A DNA stretch of 64,000 nucleotides, taken from contig CANUEZ040000068.1 in NCBI GenBank assembly GCA_948099385.1, positions 330,001 through 394,000 on the forward strand, read 5' to 3'. This DNA comes from Fasciola hepatica (Eukaryota > Platyhelminthes > Trematoda > Plagiorchiida > Fasciolidae). The notes under the pieces were generated by a model. That model saw nothing but the letters and a program-made list of their open reading frames with translations, did no database searches and had not been told where the DNA came from. The position numbers were made by a program, and so were the translations under genes. Of this stretch, positions 11,990 to 23,209 are shown in pieces (position 1 is the stretch's first letter; each line of letters begins with the position of its first letter).

Positions 11990-13690
11990 TTTGTGCTCAA
12001 TGATCCTTGCTGAACGTGAATGTTGACAACTATTCGGTATACATAGATGAATTTCAAAACTACCGTCAAAGTAGTTTGCTGTGGCTGAAGAAATATGGAA
12101 ATGGATTGAAAATCTGCGTAAACTCATTCTCAAGTGGCAAGTCCTCAGCTATACTCAAATACTCTTCCAACGGGACCCCCTTTGACTATCCAGAGTTTTC
12201 CGTGATTGGCTCGTTTTCAAAGTACAGATATGGCCGACATGTATGTCACTCTCTGTTTACGACAGTCAGGGATCAAAGCCTTCCATGATGCATTTACACC
12301 AATACTGGAATTATTACCTATTCGTCTTTTGGATGAAAATTCAAATGTAATGTTTGGTGACTTCCATCATTCCAAAGAGTAACTAGAAATTTCTTTCGGT
12401 TCACCTGATGTCAGTAACTTCCTATAGGGACAAATTCTGTTTTGGATGAAATAATCACCAAAAATCCTTAGTTATTCCCCACTAAAATGAAGGTCCCTAT
12501 TTCCGCAGGCGATCATAGGTTAGTTCTTCTGAAATCGATAAAGAATTCCCACACTGGTCATAAATTCTCCACGAGAACGAATGAGATAAAGTTTCGCCTT
12601 CAAAACTCACCACCAGGTAACATTTCCCCACTCTTCATCACCCAATACAAACTATGTTAGCGTCCGATGGTAGGATTGACCCGCCACGAATCACTTTTCT
12701 CAGAAGGCAGAAAGGGACGGTTTTAGAAGTCCCACCGAGGTTTAGGGGTCAAACACTGCTCCCACATAATCAAGGCAGATTTAAAACCAGTGAACATGTT
12801 GTTTGCCGCCCAGTTTCTGAGAACAGAGAATCCCAAGTTTCTGTAACACGATATAAAGCTACTTTGTGGTTAGAAATTCGATTAGACCATTTCATTTCTT
12901 TTTCATAAACCTTCCCAGGGACCGTCCTCCCCCATTCGCTCCGTGTGTTGGTTCTAAATACGAACATTTTTCTATTTTCGACACTTCTGAGACTCTCTTC
13001 GAATCCAAAGCTTAGTTTTCTTCACATTCGACTGGCCTCTCTCTTGAAAATTCCAGGCACGATGATACCCAGTTGGAGAAACTCATGTAAGTTTCATTGA
13101 ATAAATCCATATCAAATTATCCAACTCCTGAATTTTGGTGACCAGTCATCATTATTCCTATTCCCGAGGACCTCATTACAAAGGAACAGAATAGCTCTTA
13201 CATTGGCAATACTTGAACTTACTGAGATAGCCATACTTGGTCGTCTTCAAACCCACCTGAATGTACCTCCGAACCCTTGTGAGTTCGCCCATAAACTCGA
13301 AAGATCCACACTCGATAGTATTGCATTCTTAGTTCGATTCATAACTTAATACCTAGAAATATTTTCCTGATTAGCCTGCTGTGTGGTTCTTTTATTTTTC
13401 CTAATCCATTGATTCAAAACCTCCTTCGCTACGTCCCTAAACGCTTCAGTCTCCCAATATCCCCACTAAATTATTCCATGGCTCCCAAACAGTTCGCATC
13501 ACACAATGCACGGAAACAAGTTAGGGTACGAATGTTCCAAACCCCTTGTCACCAATTCTGGAATAACACAGGGAGCCATGCTACCTCTCTACTTTTATTG
13601 CACGTATATTAGCGACGATGTCGTTCTTCATAGAGCTATTACTGACCCTTGTGATTTCAGAAATATCAGTGGACGTTCCCAGAGCCAACA
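11990..13690 (+). mobile_element. Degenerate LINE with endonuclease and reverse transcriptase (CR1/L2-like)
   Basis: Two halves of a non-LTR retrotransposon polyprotein can be followed across several frameshifts and stops. The endonuclease half (about 12.0-12.56 kb) shows 'NYSVYIDEFQNYRQ', then 'MFGDFHHSK' (canonical GDFNHS), 'TNSVLDEIITKNP' (usually LD.I.TN.P) and 'AGDHRLVLL' (usually SDH). The reverse transcriptase half (about 13.1-13.69 kb) shows 'IALTLAILELTEIAILGRL' (usually RPIALTSI..K.LE), 'FAHKLERSTLDSIAFL' (usually FAYK..RST.DAI) and 'SGITQGAMLPLYFYCTY' (usually SG.PQGS.LGPLLF). It ends with 'DDVVLHRAITDP', resembling ADD..L.. of motif C, so a short stretch between the last two blocks is lost. 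The copy cannot be active. Clade placement between CR1 and L2 is uncertain. Confidence 0.65.
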
Positions 13691-15050
13691 TCATATTATA
13701 TCTCCATAGATGACCAATCAATCCCGTGTTTTGATCATTCAAGTAACTGGAGTCTACAGCATTTCTGAACGGCCAGCCTAAGAATGATGTCATTCACCTG
13801 ATAAATAAGGCGCTGTAGGCCCGCAGTGATTTCCTCTTTCATCCCTAGATGCGTATCTAGAGTACCCTTATACACTTTCTACTTAGCTACAGCTGTGAAA
13901 ATCGACCAATGAGAGACAAGGATTCCAGAAGAAAAAAATCTGGAGGTGTTTGATCATTGACATCTGAGGTTTGATTCTGGGGTAAACTCGCACGACGCTT
14001 TACCAAAAGTGAAGCTAAAGGACGGAGTCTTGAAACTGATTAATTTCTCAACTTTATTCTGTGTCGTCAACTGCAGTAACTGAGTCATACTCTACGGTCA
14101 CTCACGACGAAACCAATCAACCGGACTCTGTAGGGAATAGCCTTGGTGATTTGGCGGCTAACTCAAAACTTGAATCCACACTAAAAGATGTACAGCGCGT
14201 ATGCTTATGGTCCGTTCATGGTACTCACCCATGGGGGTAAGAATTTGCCACGATCTTCATCAAACTCGCTTCCAACCACAGGGCATCATCAGCTATGATG
14301 TTTGGTATTCGTGGAGCCAACTCATTCCCTAGCAGGAGATAGTTGCGTAAAGCTGAACATCTGAGCAAATCATTGGCTTGTCCCGCAGATGACTCGTTTT
14401 GACCAATCAGGTGGGATGACGGCTGTGATATTCGAGTTAGCAAAAATAAAATCAGAGATCAAACCAACCGGAACGGAAATGTACTGTTCAACACATATGC
14501 GAGTTATAGCTTTTTTGTAGGCAAAATAAATATAGAGAAACGCATAGGAAAGAAGCTTTCGGATCGCAAGCGCATGAGTAGTCACCATAAGTTACTCGAA
14601 TGTTGTAAAGCGACAGAGTTCAATTTAATGTGTGAACTTTCACAGTCGAGGAGCATATTATTTATTCAAAATGTGAAGTGGAATTAACTGTGCTCACATA
14701 ATGTCGGTTGTGTGAAAATTAACCTTATCTTATTGAACACCTGTTGGATTAAATGAACTCTATCTTCGACTAATATTTCACCTCTTGATCAATCACAGAA
14801 CCTTCAAAAATGCTTTTGTTCATCGGGTACTGCTTTTTGGAAAACCAGTCTCACAGTGATTTATTAGGGCTGGTTTTGGCTACAGTTTGAACATTGGAAA
14901 CTAACGGTGCTGCCTCTCAAGGTTCAAGTTGATTAGAAATTTCCGGTGTGGGACTGTATTTCGGAACTTTTAGGGACGTTTTACAAATACCTCCTCTTTA
15001 TGGTGAGTTTATTGACAGACTTGTGTATACAAATATATAAGTACTCGGAT
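13691..15050. other. Stretch after the LINE, nothing firmly recognised
   Basis: The first few hundred bases may hold the decayed thumb and 3' tail of the preceding LINE, but I cannot align them by eye. Minus-strand frames at 14225-14588 have no recognisable family. Confidence 0.4.
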
Positions 15051-15051
15051 A

Positions 15052-15052
15052 A

Positions 15053-15089
<37 letters not shown>

Positions 15090-15120
15090 CTGATTGATTG
15101 ATTGATTTATTGATTGATTG
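15052..15120. repeat. Compound microsatellite (GATA)n then (TGAT)n
   Basis: About nine GATA units (15052-15089) pass directly into TGAT units with one variant TTAT (15090-15120). A few further GATA-like units follow near 15130-15145. Confidence 0.95.
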
Positions 15121-15145
15121 GTATAAAGGTAGACAGATAGATATA

Positions 15146-17430
15146 TGGATCCCCGTGTTCAGCAGCGTTATAGCATCAGACGAGATAGTTTACTAAATGT
15201 GTCATTTTTCATCTTCATTAGATCTTGAATCATTTGATAATCGAATGTTCATAGTATCTTTAACTTCCCAACGAATGCTGGGACAGTGATCACCATCAGT
15301 CAGGAATTGCGAAAGAAGAACAACTGTGCGATGAAAGGGTTTGACCCTGTGGTGATCGAGTTCACCGTGCATAGGTTTGAGGCAAAAATTGCTAGGCTTT
15401 GACGAGAACATCGCTGTAGTATGAGGAAGTTTATGTTTTAAATGTATTCAATTATTCTATTTTCCTCCGTTGTTTACACCCTTACCAGTTTGTTGGACGT
15501 AAGTCTTGGGCCGCGCTCTTCCTTAACTGAAGAGAAAAGCCCGGTGTTCCAACGTACCAGGATTATTGCCCAAGATGATTCCGCTGCATCTGAGCATGGT
15601 TCATGTAGCAGAACAATGTTTTCCAGAGAGGTTCATTTAGAACAAAGGTCTACAAATGTAGGGGGAATATAATACTGGGATCACGGTAAATCATCATGGT
15701 GTAAATAAGTTTTCCGACAGCTTTTTCTATTAACACAATTCTAGTTTCCACCTATGTATGGAAGTGGACTCGGAAAACCTCTGATATTCTGTGCTTTGTA
15801 TATGATAGGAAATGCAGTGTATTTGTCAAGTTGATGTTTTGCCGCCAGAACATAGTGAGTGACAGTCGACAACGAAATCTTATGGTTTTGACCTTCGCCA
15901 TCACTTGGTTGACCTGACTAAGGTTACATCGCCAAAAATAGGATCCGATTAGGGATTTATTCAATCGCTCAATAACATAACTGTGGCTCTGTCCGACGAA
16001 CTCTGTCAAGAAATCACACTGAGCAGACACTTGTCACCTCAGTCTATTTCCCCTGATCAACAACCATTGGGTTCAAGTGCCATTACCAAATTAACATTAG
16101 CTCATCTAACAGATGTGGTTCCCAGGAAAGTCCTTCATACCCGTAGTGTATCCCCTTAGACATAGGTAAACTCTTTAGGAGTGACTCTGTTTTAAAATTA
16201 ATTAATAAAGCCATGGATATATACACCCAAGAAGAGTGTTTTTCACATTGTTGATTGTTTGAACGAAGTGTGATAGTTCATTCGAATATCATGTTTCCTC
16301 GATTCTTCAGTTGAGTTGTCTTTCAATAAAAAGCTCAGAGAATTATGGTTTGCGGCATTCATTTGAGAGGTGATACATCATCAGCAAATAACTTTCAATC
16401 CAAGACTTGTTATAATTCCTGGTATTTGAATCCATATTTTGAGGAACAAAATTAGTAGAAATCCGAAAAATGTTTCCAACGCAAGCGAATCAGCCGTTTA
16501 AAAAGGGGAAAGTTCAAACTTTCAACGATTTTTGAAGTAAGCACGATATTTTTCCATCAGTGAGACGTCTCGATCGATGAAAGTGGACTCGGGGCGGACA
16601 GAACTGATCTAAAATAAATGAAGTAATAAATTGCTGTTAGTATGACGAAAAATTAAACTCAGAAAGAAAATGCCGTATATGCCTCCTTAGTTTTGATTAA
16701 CAATGTATATTCAATTTTACTGAATCACTGAATACATCGCACAATAGATGAAGGCAAACAGACTCGACTTCAGTAACTGGCAATTAATTGTTTCTTTAGC
16801 GGGACAAATCCTTGGCATACCTGTACAAATGTGGTTCCCTAAGCCACAACAATTTGAGAGAAACATCGGAGAACCTGATGACATTTGATCAGATTATTTT
16901 TGCATTGTGTGACCAATGACTTACTTACTGATCATTTTCCAGCTGCAATAGGTTTTCTACTAGAGAACGTAAAAGAACGGAGAGACAGGACTGACATACT
17001 GGTGTATTTTGTTATTGGCATATATTTACTTTTATACTAGTGTGCTTGACGGATTACCAAGAAACGTGGATTGACTTTCAACTACTAGAATATATTAGGT
17101 TTCGTTGCTGGTACATTCATCAAACTAGATTTATTCATTAGTCAGATAAAAATGAACATCACAAGTCATATCTAGGGTCAGACGTTCAAGTAGTTATGAT
17201 GAAAACAATATTTTCCCGGTAAAAGTTAGAATAAAGAAACCGATAATGTTAGTTTTCCCTATGCATGCAGGCTCGTTCGTCTGCATTTTTCAAAGTTGCC
17301 AGAGCAGTCAAGGTAACCGTATATTCAGTCTGAACAATACAAACATTAATGGAGGCATATTTGTGGCCAGACAAAAACAGAAATACTACGAAAGTAAGGA
17401 GATGGTTGTTCGCATTATCGTGTTGCCGTT
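15146..17430. other. AT-rich stretch without recognised genes
   Basis: Short frames only. The minus-strand frame at 15752-16030 contains 'VIERLNKSL', reminiscent of integrase C-terminal blocks, but nothing around it supports that reading. The N-terminal part of the Penelope-like reverse transcriptase that starts after 17.43 kb could once have occupied the last few hundred bases. No motif survives there. Confidence 0.45.
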
Positions 17431-17431
17431 A

Positions 17432-18470
17432 GGTTAATGGTCCATTCAGTTTGCATTCTTGTTGCTGAGCTCGAACGCAGGCTGATAGACAATATCGGGA
17501 GCCTCGATCTGTACCGTCTGCATAATGATGATATATTCATTGTAAGTAGAAATAATGATGACATAGAACGTCTATTTGACCAGTTTCATAAGGCTCGTCC
17601 AAATATTTCCCCTACAAGTCGCATGAAAGAATACAGTTAAATTAGTTCCTGGCTCAATTAAATCTCGGCATTAAGGAATGAGCTGATCAATGGGACTGCC
17701 TTCCGAAAGGACATGTTGTCTGTGTAATAAAAAATGATACGAGATTCACTCCAGTCGCACACCTAATAAGACTTGTCAAAGAGCCATTGCACAGAGCGTG
17801 TGCAAGTTGTATGGACGATATGTTAGATCACGAGAAAAACCGTACAAAAACACGGTACAAGCAAACGGCCATCTAAAAGCTTCCCTTCACATGTTCTCCA
17901 GACCTGAGAGAATGATGGAAATCACCAGCGATACCGAAAATGCGGGCTGTCTTTGGAATAAACTTCGAAGGAAATGGAGTCAGTTGATCAGTTCAAAAAT
18001 CCCGAACTCCTGGGTCAAATTCACCCTCCACGCAAACGAGACATTAGCTTTCTTCCACCAATCCTGAAACGTCATCACCGACAAAGAATGACTGCCTCTT
18101 GCCGACAAAGCCCAGTTCGTTTACCGGTTTCATTGAAGATGCTCATCCATCTACGTAGACAGGGCAGCGAACAGTTGTGCCTGTAGATAACCCAGTTTTA
18201 TTACGTAAAGCGGCGGTACAGCATTTTGCCATCTGCGAATCAACAACAAACTCAATAATATTTCGGACTACCATTTGTGGGAATCGAAGCATTGCTCGGA
18301 TCCTAGTAACTACATCTAAATAATCTATTCTAGCACCAACTTCATATTACTGAACCAGCCGATGCGCCAGCAGTTCATATTGACAACTTTGATCTGTGTT
18401 AGGTTCGTGAATAGGTCAATAAACCAGCCCCACCATAAAGATAATCCGAAGGAATCTTCCCTTGCTTCAG
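17432..18470 (+). mobile_element. Penelope-like element, degraded reverse transcriptase plus GIY-YIG-like domain
   Basis: The frame at 17437-17640 reads 'VHSVCILVAELERRLIDNI', where Penelope-like reverse transcriptases have MGSPVSVILAEL. It continues to 'LYRLHNDDIFIVSR', the YLDDIF catalytic block with Tyr/Val-Asp-Asp altered to Asn-Asp-Asp, then 'RLFDQFHKARPNI', a typical LFD.FN..HP.I block. After frameshifts come 'LVKEPLHRACASC' and 'NGHLKASL' (usually NGYP..FI), the C-terminal reverse transcriptase region. At 18.1-18.3 kb 'AQFVYRFH' and 'CSSIYVDRAANS' match the VYKF.C..C..SYIGRT start of a GIY-YIG endonuclease, with Gly changed to Asp. 'AAVQHFAICE' then matches its A...HL block. Stops and frameshifts make it inactive. 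The 5' end is missing and the 3' boundary is a guess. Confidence 0.65.
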
Positions 18471-18599
18471 TAGAATTTTGATTAACGACTGGCCACACAT
18501 TTGTTTCTTTCTGACTACGAAAACAGTTACTGTGACCCAGGGAATCGCTCGTATTCATGTGCCTAAATCGTCTTTGATATGTTGTATGAATCACAGCGT

Positions 18600-20430
18600 T
18601 TGGTTTCCTTGGTCAGTTATTTATGTCACATTCCCATACCTAGGAAGAAAAGGTGAACATAAATGAGCCCAGAAGAATAAGCAGAACAGTTAAATACAAA
18701 ATAGTCAATAAAACTGAAGCTTCCAAACTGTACGAACGCAATTTTTACCCTACGCTTAGTACGGAAAAGGCCATTAGATCTTTCAATAAACTGCCACAAG
18801 TCTCCTTGTGAGCTGGTTTTGTAACTTTTCCGTGTAAGCTCACAAGCTGCTCAAGAAACTGGTCAAAATGTTCGTATTTCGCAATAACGAAAGTGTATTT
18901 CTTACCTTTTTTGCACTGTGCCATTCAGAAGGACCATTGAAATACAAAAAGTAAATTTGGATTCGAATAATCCGAAGTCATTCCGGTGGATATTTCAGCT
19001 TTTTCTCTAAGTCGTTCGCGGAAAAAAGAAAATATGCTCACTGTGCGCCCACAAAAATGCACGTGTGTTTTCCGTAATCTACATCATTATGGTTCCTTGT
19101 ACCATCAATAAATCCTTCACATTTACATGGTTTTTTATTGTGTGGAGTAAAATACTAGTTTTACGGAGTAAGCTATCTGCATGCCTAAATCACTGGGTCC
19201 CATAAGGCTTTTTCTTATTTTCTAATTTCACAGGTACACGTTCATTTCTACCCTGATTCAGTATTACACAAACTGTTGGACTTATTTTGAAAATGCAACA
19301 AAAGCACAGACCATATAGGAGAATCCACAGAAAAGATAATTCTCCGCGTACTTCTTATCTGGTCAATATACCTTATGTTTTCCTTGATTTTGAAAGCGCG
19401 AAAATAAACATTCCTACGCCGACCGGAAGCATTCATAAGATAACAGTTACGGTCAAGGTAATATTTACTGAGACAAAAGAATCTTAAAATTACAATAAAT
19501 CAGGTTAGTGATATCTAGGTTGGGCAACGTGAAGGTATCCCCGAATATAGTAGTCCAGCTTTACACCTTTGCTAATGAGCAGCCCTTATTCCACGAAAAT
19601 AAACCCTCTTGGTAAAGGAACCGATCGGAGAACTCACGGTTAGCCGAACTTTCTCAGCTGAAAGAATTGAGAGCAGACCATTTGTTGCATTTGAATGTCT
19701 GTAGCTGATACTACTTGACGATGACTTTTATTCAGTGTTCATCATAATTACTGATCACAGACAGGCAACTATTCAGTTATGTGCAAAATAACAACAACGA
19801 GGCCGAATTCCAAAGTTATTTATCGAGATGATAAAGCCAGACTCGGTAGTGTCTTTGCAAATCCTGAAAGCTGTCCAGCAAAATACAGGAAACAATATTT
19901 CTGGTTGTATAAGTTGCAGAGTTTATTTAATTTCAATAACACTACCTTTACTGGAGTACTGAGTAGTAGATAACCGTCAACTCGACACTGCAGCATATAA
20001 TTTAACTAATTGGATTAAAAGCTACCTTTGTTTCATCAGCAGTGCCTAAAAAGTTGCTACATCCGAATAATAAAGTGGGAGTTCTGATAGGTAATGTATG
20101 TTATTTTTCAAGACTTGTAGTCGATAATGATAGCTATTTGGCCTCTTTGGTCCGAATGTTGAATGAAAGTGGGAATGTGATTTGGGGATACAAATGACTG
20201 GAAAATATGCGATTGACTAGCCGGCTGAACACAGTGGTATGCGCGTGCAAATACAATGAAAGGATATGGAATATTTTTATTTTTGGGTCATTCAAAGATA
20301 TCTAGCAAATTTATGCGAAAAATACCATTCCCACTCTATTATTCTGAATGTTTTTTCCATAAGAAATAATATGAAAGAGGTTTTGAGTCGGATTTATCAT
20401 TAGGGTCCTATGCGAATGTATTGCAAATGT
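18600..20430. other. AT-rich stretch without recognised genes
   Basis: A good splice-acceptor-like tract (TTTTCTAATTTCACAG) ends at about 19231 and is followed by a short open segment, but no companion exon or family match is visible. The plus-strand frame at 19287-19487 begins with TTG and is not recognised. Confidence 0.45.
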
Positions 20431-20432
20431 GA

Positions 20433-20658
20433 GATATTGAACTGTCATGTCATCAGTCTGATGCTGACCAAGATACTGTTCTACATATCATGCTCGACTG
20501 CTGTTTGTCCGAAATGAACCAAACACAATTCGATATGAAACTGTTTTTGTCTCTCAAGAATGACGAAATTGTTGCATTTCTAAATGTGCTGGTCCATTGC
20601 TCAGAAGATCACCGAATCTTGCCATCTAACTGGAAGCTTTACGTACCCTTTGAGTGAA
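20433..20658 (+). mobile_element. Possible LINE C-terminal tail with Cys/His block
   Basis: A 74-codon open stretch without an ATG shows a Cys, His, Thr-Val-x-His-Ile-Met-Leu-Asp-Cys pattern ('CHQSDADQDTVLHIMLDC'). Several non-LTR retrotransposon proteins end in a comparable C..C....E..EHIL..C zinc-binding block. No reverse transcriptase was recognised upstream. The call rests on this one pattern and is tentative. Confidence 0.25.
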
Positions 20659-20659
20659 T

Positions 20660-23200
20660 AAAATACTTCAGTAAATAATCGTAAACTATCTTGATTTACA
20701 TCTTTGTTTTGATAGATAAATACCAAGTATTGAGTAACACAGCGCTGTTGTGAATGATTAGAGTCGCACACCACGTTTCGGATGCCGCTGACACAAAGCT
20801 CCTAAGATCCTGCTCACAGTATATCACATATATACAACGTATCACACAGAACATAATTTTATCGATGCTCTGCTAACAAAATCATCTTTTGTTTGGTCTA
20901 GCTTCTTCCGAACCAATCCGAATGATATCAGCTACCACGACTGTTGTTAGATGAAGTTGAAAACGCGAAAATAGTGGAGAACTTATTCGATTTTAGTTAC
21001 TACTCATTTTATTGGTTTTAAGAAAGTCAATTCGACATTAATAAAGAACCAATGAAACAATTCAATAAGTGTATCATTACAGTGAACACGGAAAAACAAC
21101 TTAAAACCACCAGCTTGCTTACCTTGCACCAACATTTGTTTTACTGTTTTGGAAAGAAGTTACAGGTTATATTGTTACAAGTCTGATTCATCCACCGAAA
21201 TTGTGAATCAGTGCTCGGGAATCACTATGCAAACCCTAAAATCAAAGTGGTGGAACGATCTGATGTCACCGAGAAAGTTGACAGTCAGCCCGGATACGAT
21301 GGTAGTCAGGTGTTCGACTATCAATCATTTATTATTATTACGGTACCAGTGGAGACTCGGTGGATGTACACTGATGTTTGTTGCTAACAAAGATGACACA
21401 TCTGCACTGGGCTTCCAAGTTTTCAATGATAGTTTTGAACGTTCACATCATGGTATAGTGATACAAACATTCTCTTTCACTACTGGAGTCGTGTGTGATT
21501 TACAAATTAACAAGGTGATCGTTGTATATAACTGGTGATGTGACTTGAGGAGGGCATTCTGCTAATCGCAACTTCGTCAGCGGGGGAATAGTTCAATGTT
21601 CCGGAGTTTCGGTCACCAGCGGCTTCCACACTTGTGGCCAAAATGCATTCTGGAGTACGCGTGCCAACCGGGCCTCACGCTTATTATAATGGTATATGGA
21701 CGTTATAGTAATATTTATATTGTCCTTACAAATTCAGTGTTTTTATATGTTACCTAGTGGATATAATTTCGTAAACACTCCGAGTCTTGTTCGGTAGAAA
21801 TATTGAAAAAGATGAAACCTCTAACTAATGAAACTGACACAATTCAATTAAATGATTCTGACCTTCAGATTGCTGTTACACCTAACTACTGTTTTTGCAT
21901 TGCCGCTTCTCCATAGTAATTATATTTTTGATGGCCAATTAATCAACAAACGGATTATGTTACCCGTTTTTCATTTAACCTAATATAGTGCAACCTTTGA
22001 ATCACGACACAAAGGTTATGACAAATTACTCGGTTCCATTAAAATGTTCGGAAGTTCCGCTTACTGTCAGCGATTGCTTTGCTGAGCTCTGCACGTAGAA
22101 ATTGTGTGGAAATGCGTATACAGTTTAAGTCAGTTCATTGAAAGTTGTAAGAGATCAGAGAAGTTCAGTTTTACAGGAAATCACACGTATCTATGGAACT
22201 CAAACGAAATTAGCACGTCACCCGCTAGATTTTAAAACTAGAATTGATCAAATGCAGCGCACATACGTAATGCATTATGAGTTGATTCATGCAGAGGGGG
22301 GTATTTTGGCCCTAAAACAGGCTGTTTGTTCTGTGGTTACTAGAAATTGTTAAGGCTTATTCGCTTGATCAGATGTTGTTTAACGTAAGCTAGGATTATA
22401 TTTCGCCCGCAGGTCAGTGAACTTTCTTGACCGCACTAAGGTAATTCGCGACACACATCCAAAGGTTTTAAGTATGTTCCCCTGCAGCTCATGTATGTTA
22501 CTTGTAAGCTGATTGATTTATTGTCGAAGTGTGGAAAATCTGGTCACCTTGTGGGGAGTAACTTGAGTCCTTCGCTAAATATTTTTACTTTGGTTCATAA
22601 CAGCGATTGGAATACCTTAACTGGGAGATGAAATCACTTATTTTGATCCTCTGAATCGCATTCAGAAAAACAGTAGGAACAGTTAGTACCCAATAGTACT
22701 TGTTTGCTAAATGAGGCGATTCACCAGCTTTTTTGACACGAAGATTGGGAAGTCCTCATTCTATGTCAATCTTTCTACAAAGTTCTCTTTCTATTATCGG
22801 TTACTGAGGTGTACATGTACACCGCACTATACGTATTTATTCAGGAGTTTACTAGTTCCCCTAACATGGAAAGTACAACTGTGATGATATTATTTTGAAC
22901 GAGGAGTACTTTTGATTTGTCTACATCCTGTACTAAGTTGAACTCTATCAGTTGAAAACATATATTCAATATTGATTCATTTTGTCATTCAATCTCACGA
23001 TTAGAGTTATACAGCTGTGCTTGTTTCACCATGTTCATTTTGTAGTGTCGTAGCAAAACGCTGATCGGTGAGGGTGGAATATCCATATATACATGAAAGT
23101 AGTCTAACTCCAGAAATACCAAAATATAAACACGATTGTCAAGTCTATTAGCGTGAACATGAAAGAGAAAGCATTTTATTGTTGTACAACCATTCCATAA
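20660..23200. other. AT-rich stretch without recognised genes
   Basis: The plus-strand frame at 21149-21538 (129 codons from a TTG) and that at 22138-22353 (71 codons from a TTG) are the longest open stretches. Neither shows a motif I recognise, and frames of this length occur by chance in a window of this size. The 5' part of the LINE that becomes recognisable at 23.21 kb may lie in the last few hundred bases. Confidence 0.45.
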
Positions 23201-23209
23201 AAGCCATGA

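Noticed and set aside
15752..16030. 'VIERLNKSL' as an integrase block
   Set aside because: The surrounding residues show none of the other integrase blocks, so a nine-residue resemblance is not enough.
21149..21538. 129-codon plus-strand frame as a gene
   Set aside because: It starts at TTG, has no recognisable motif or splice context, and frames of this length occur by chance in 64 kb of six-frame AT-rich DNA.
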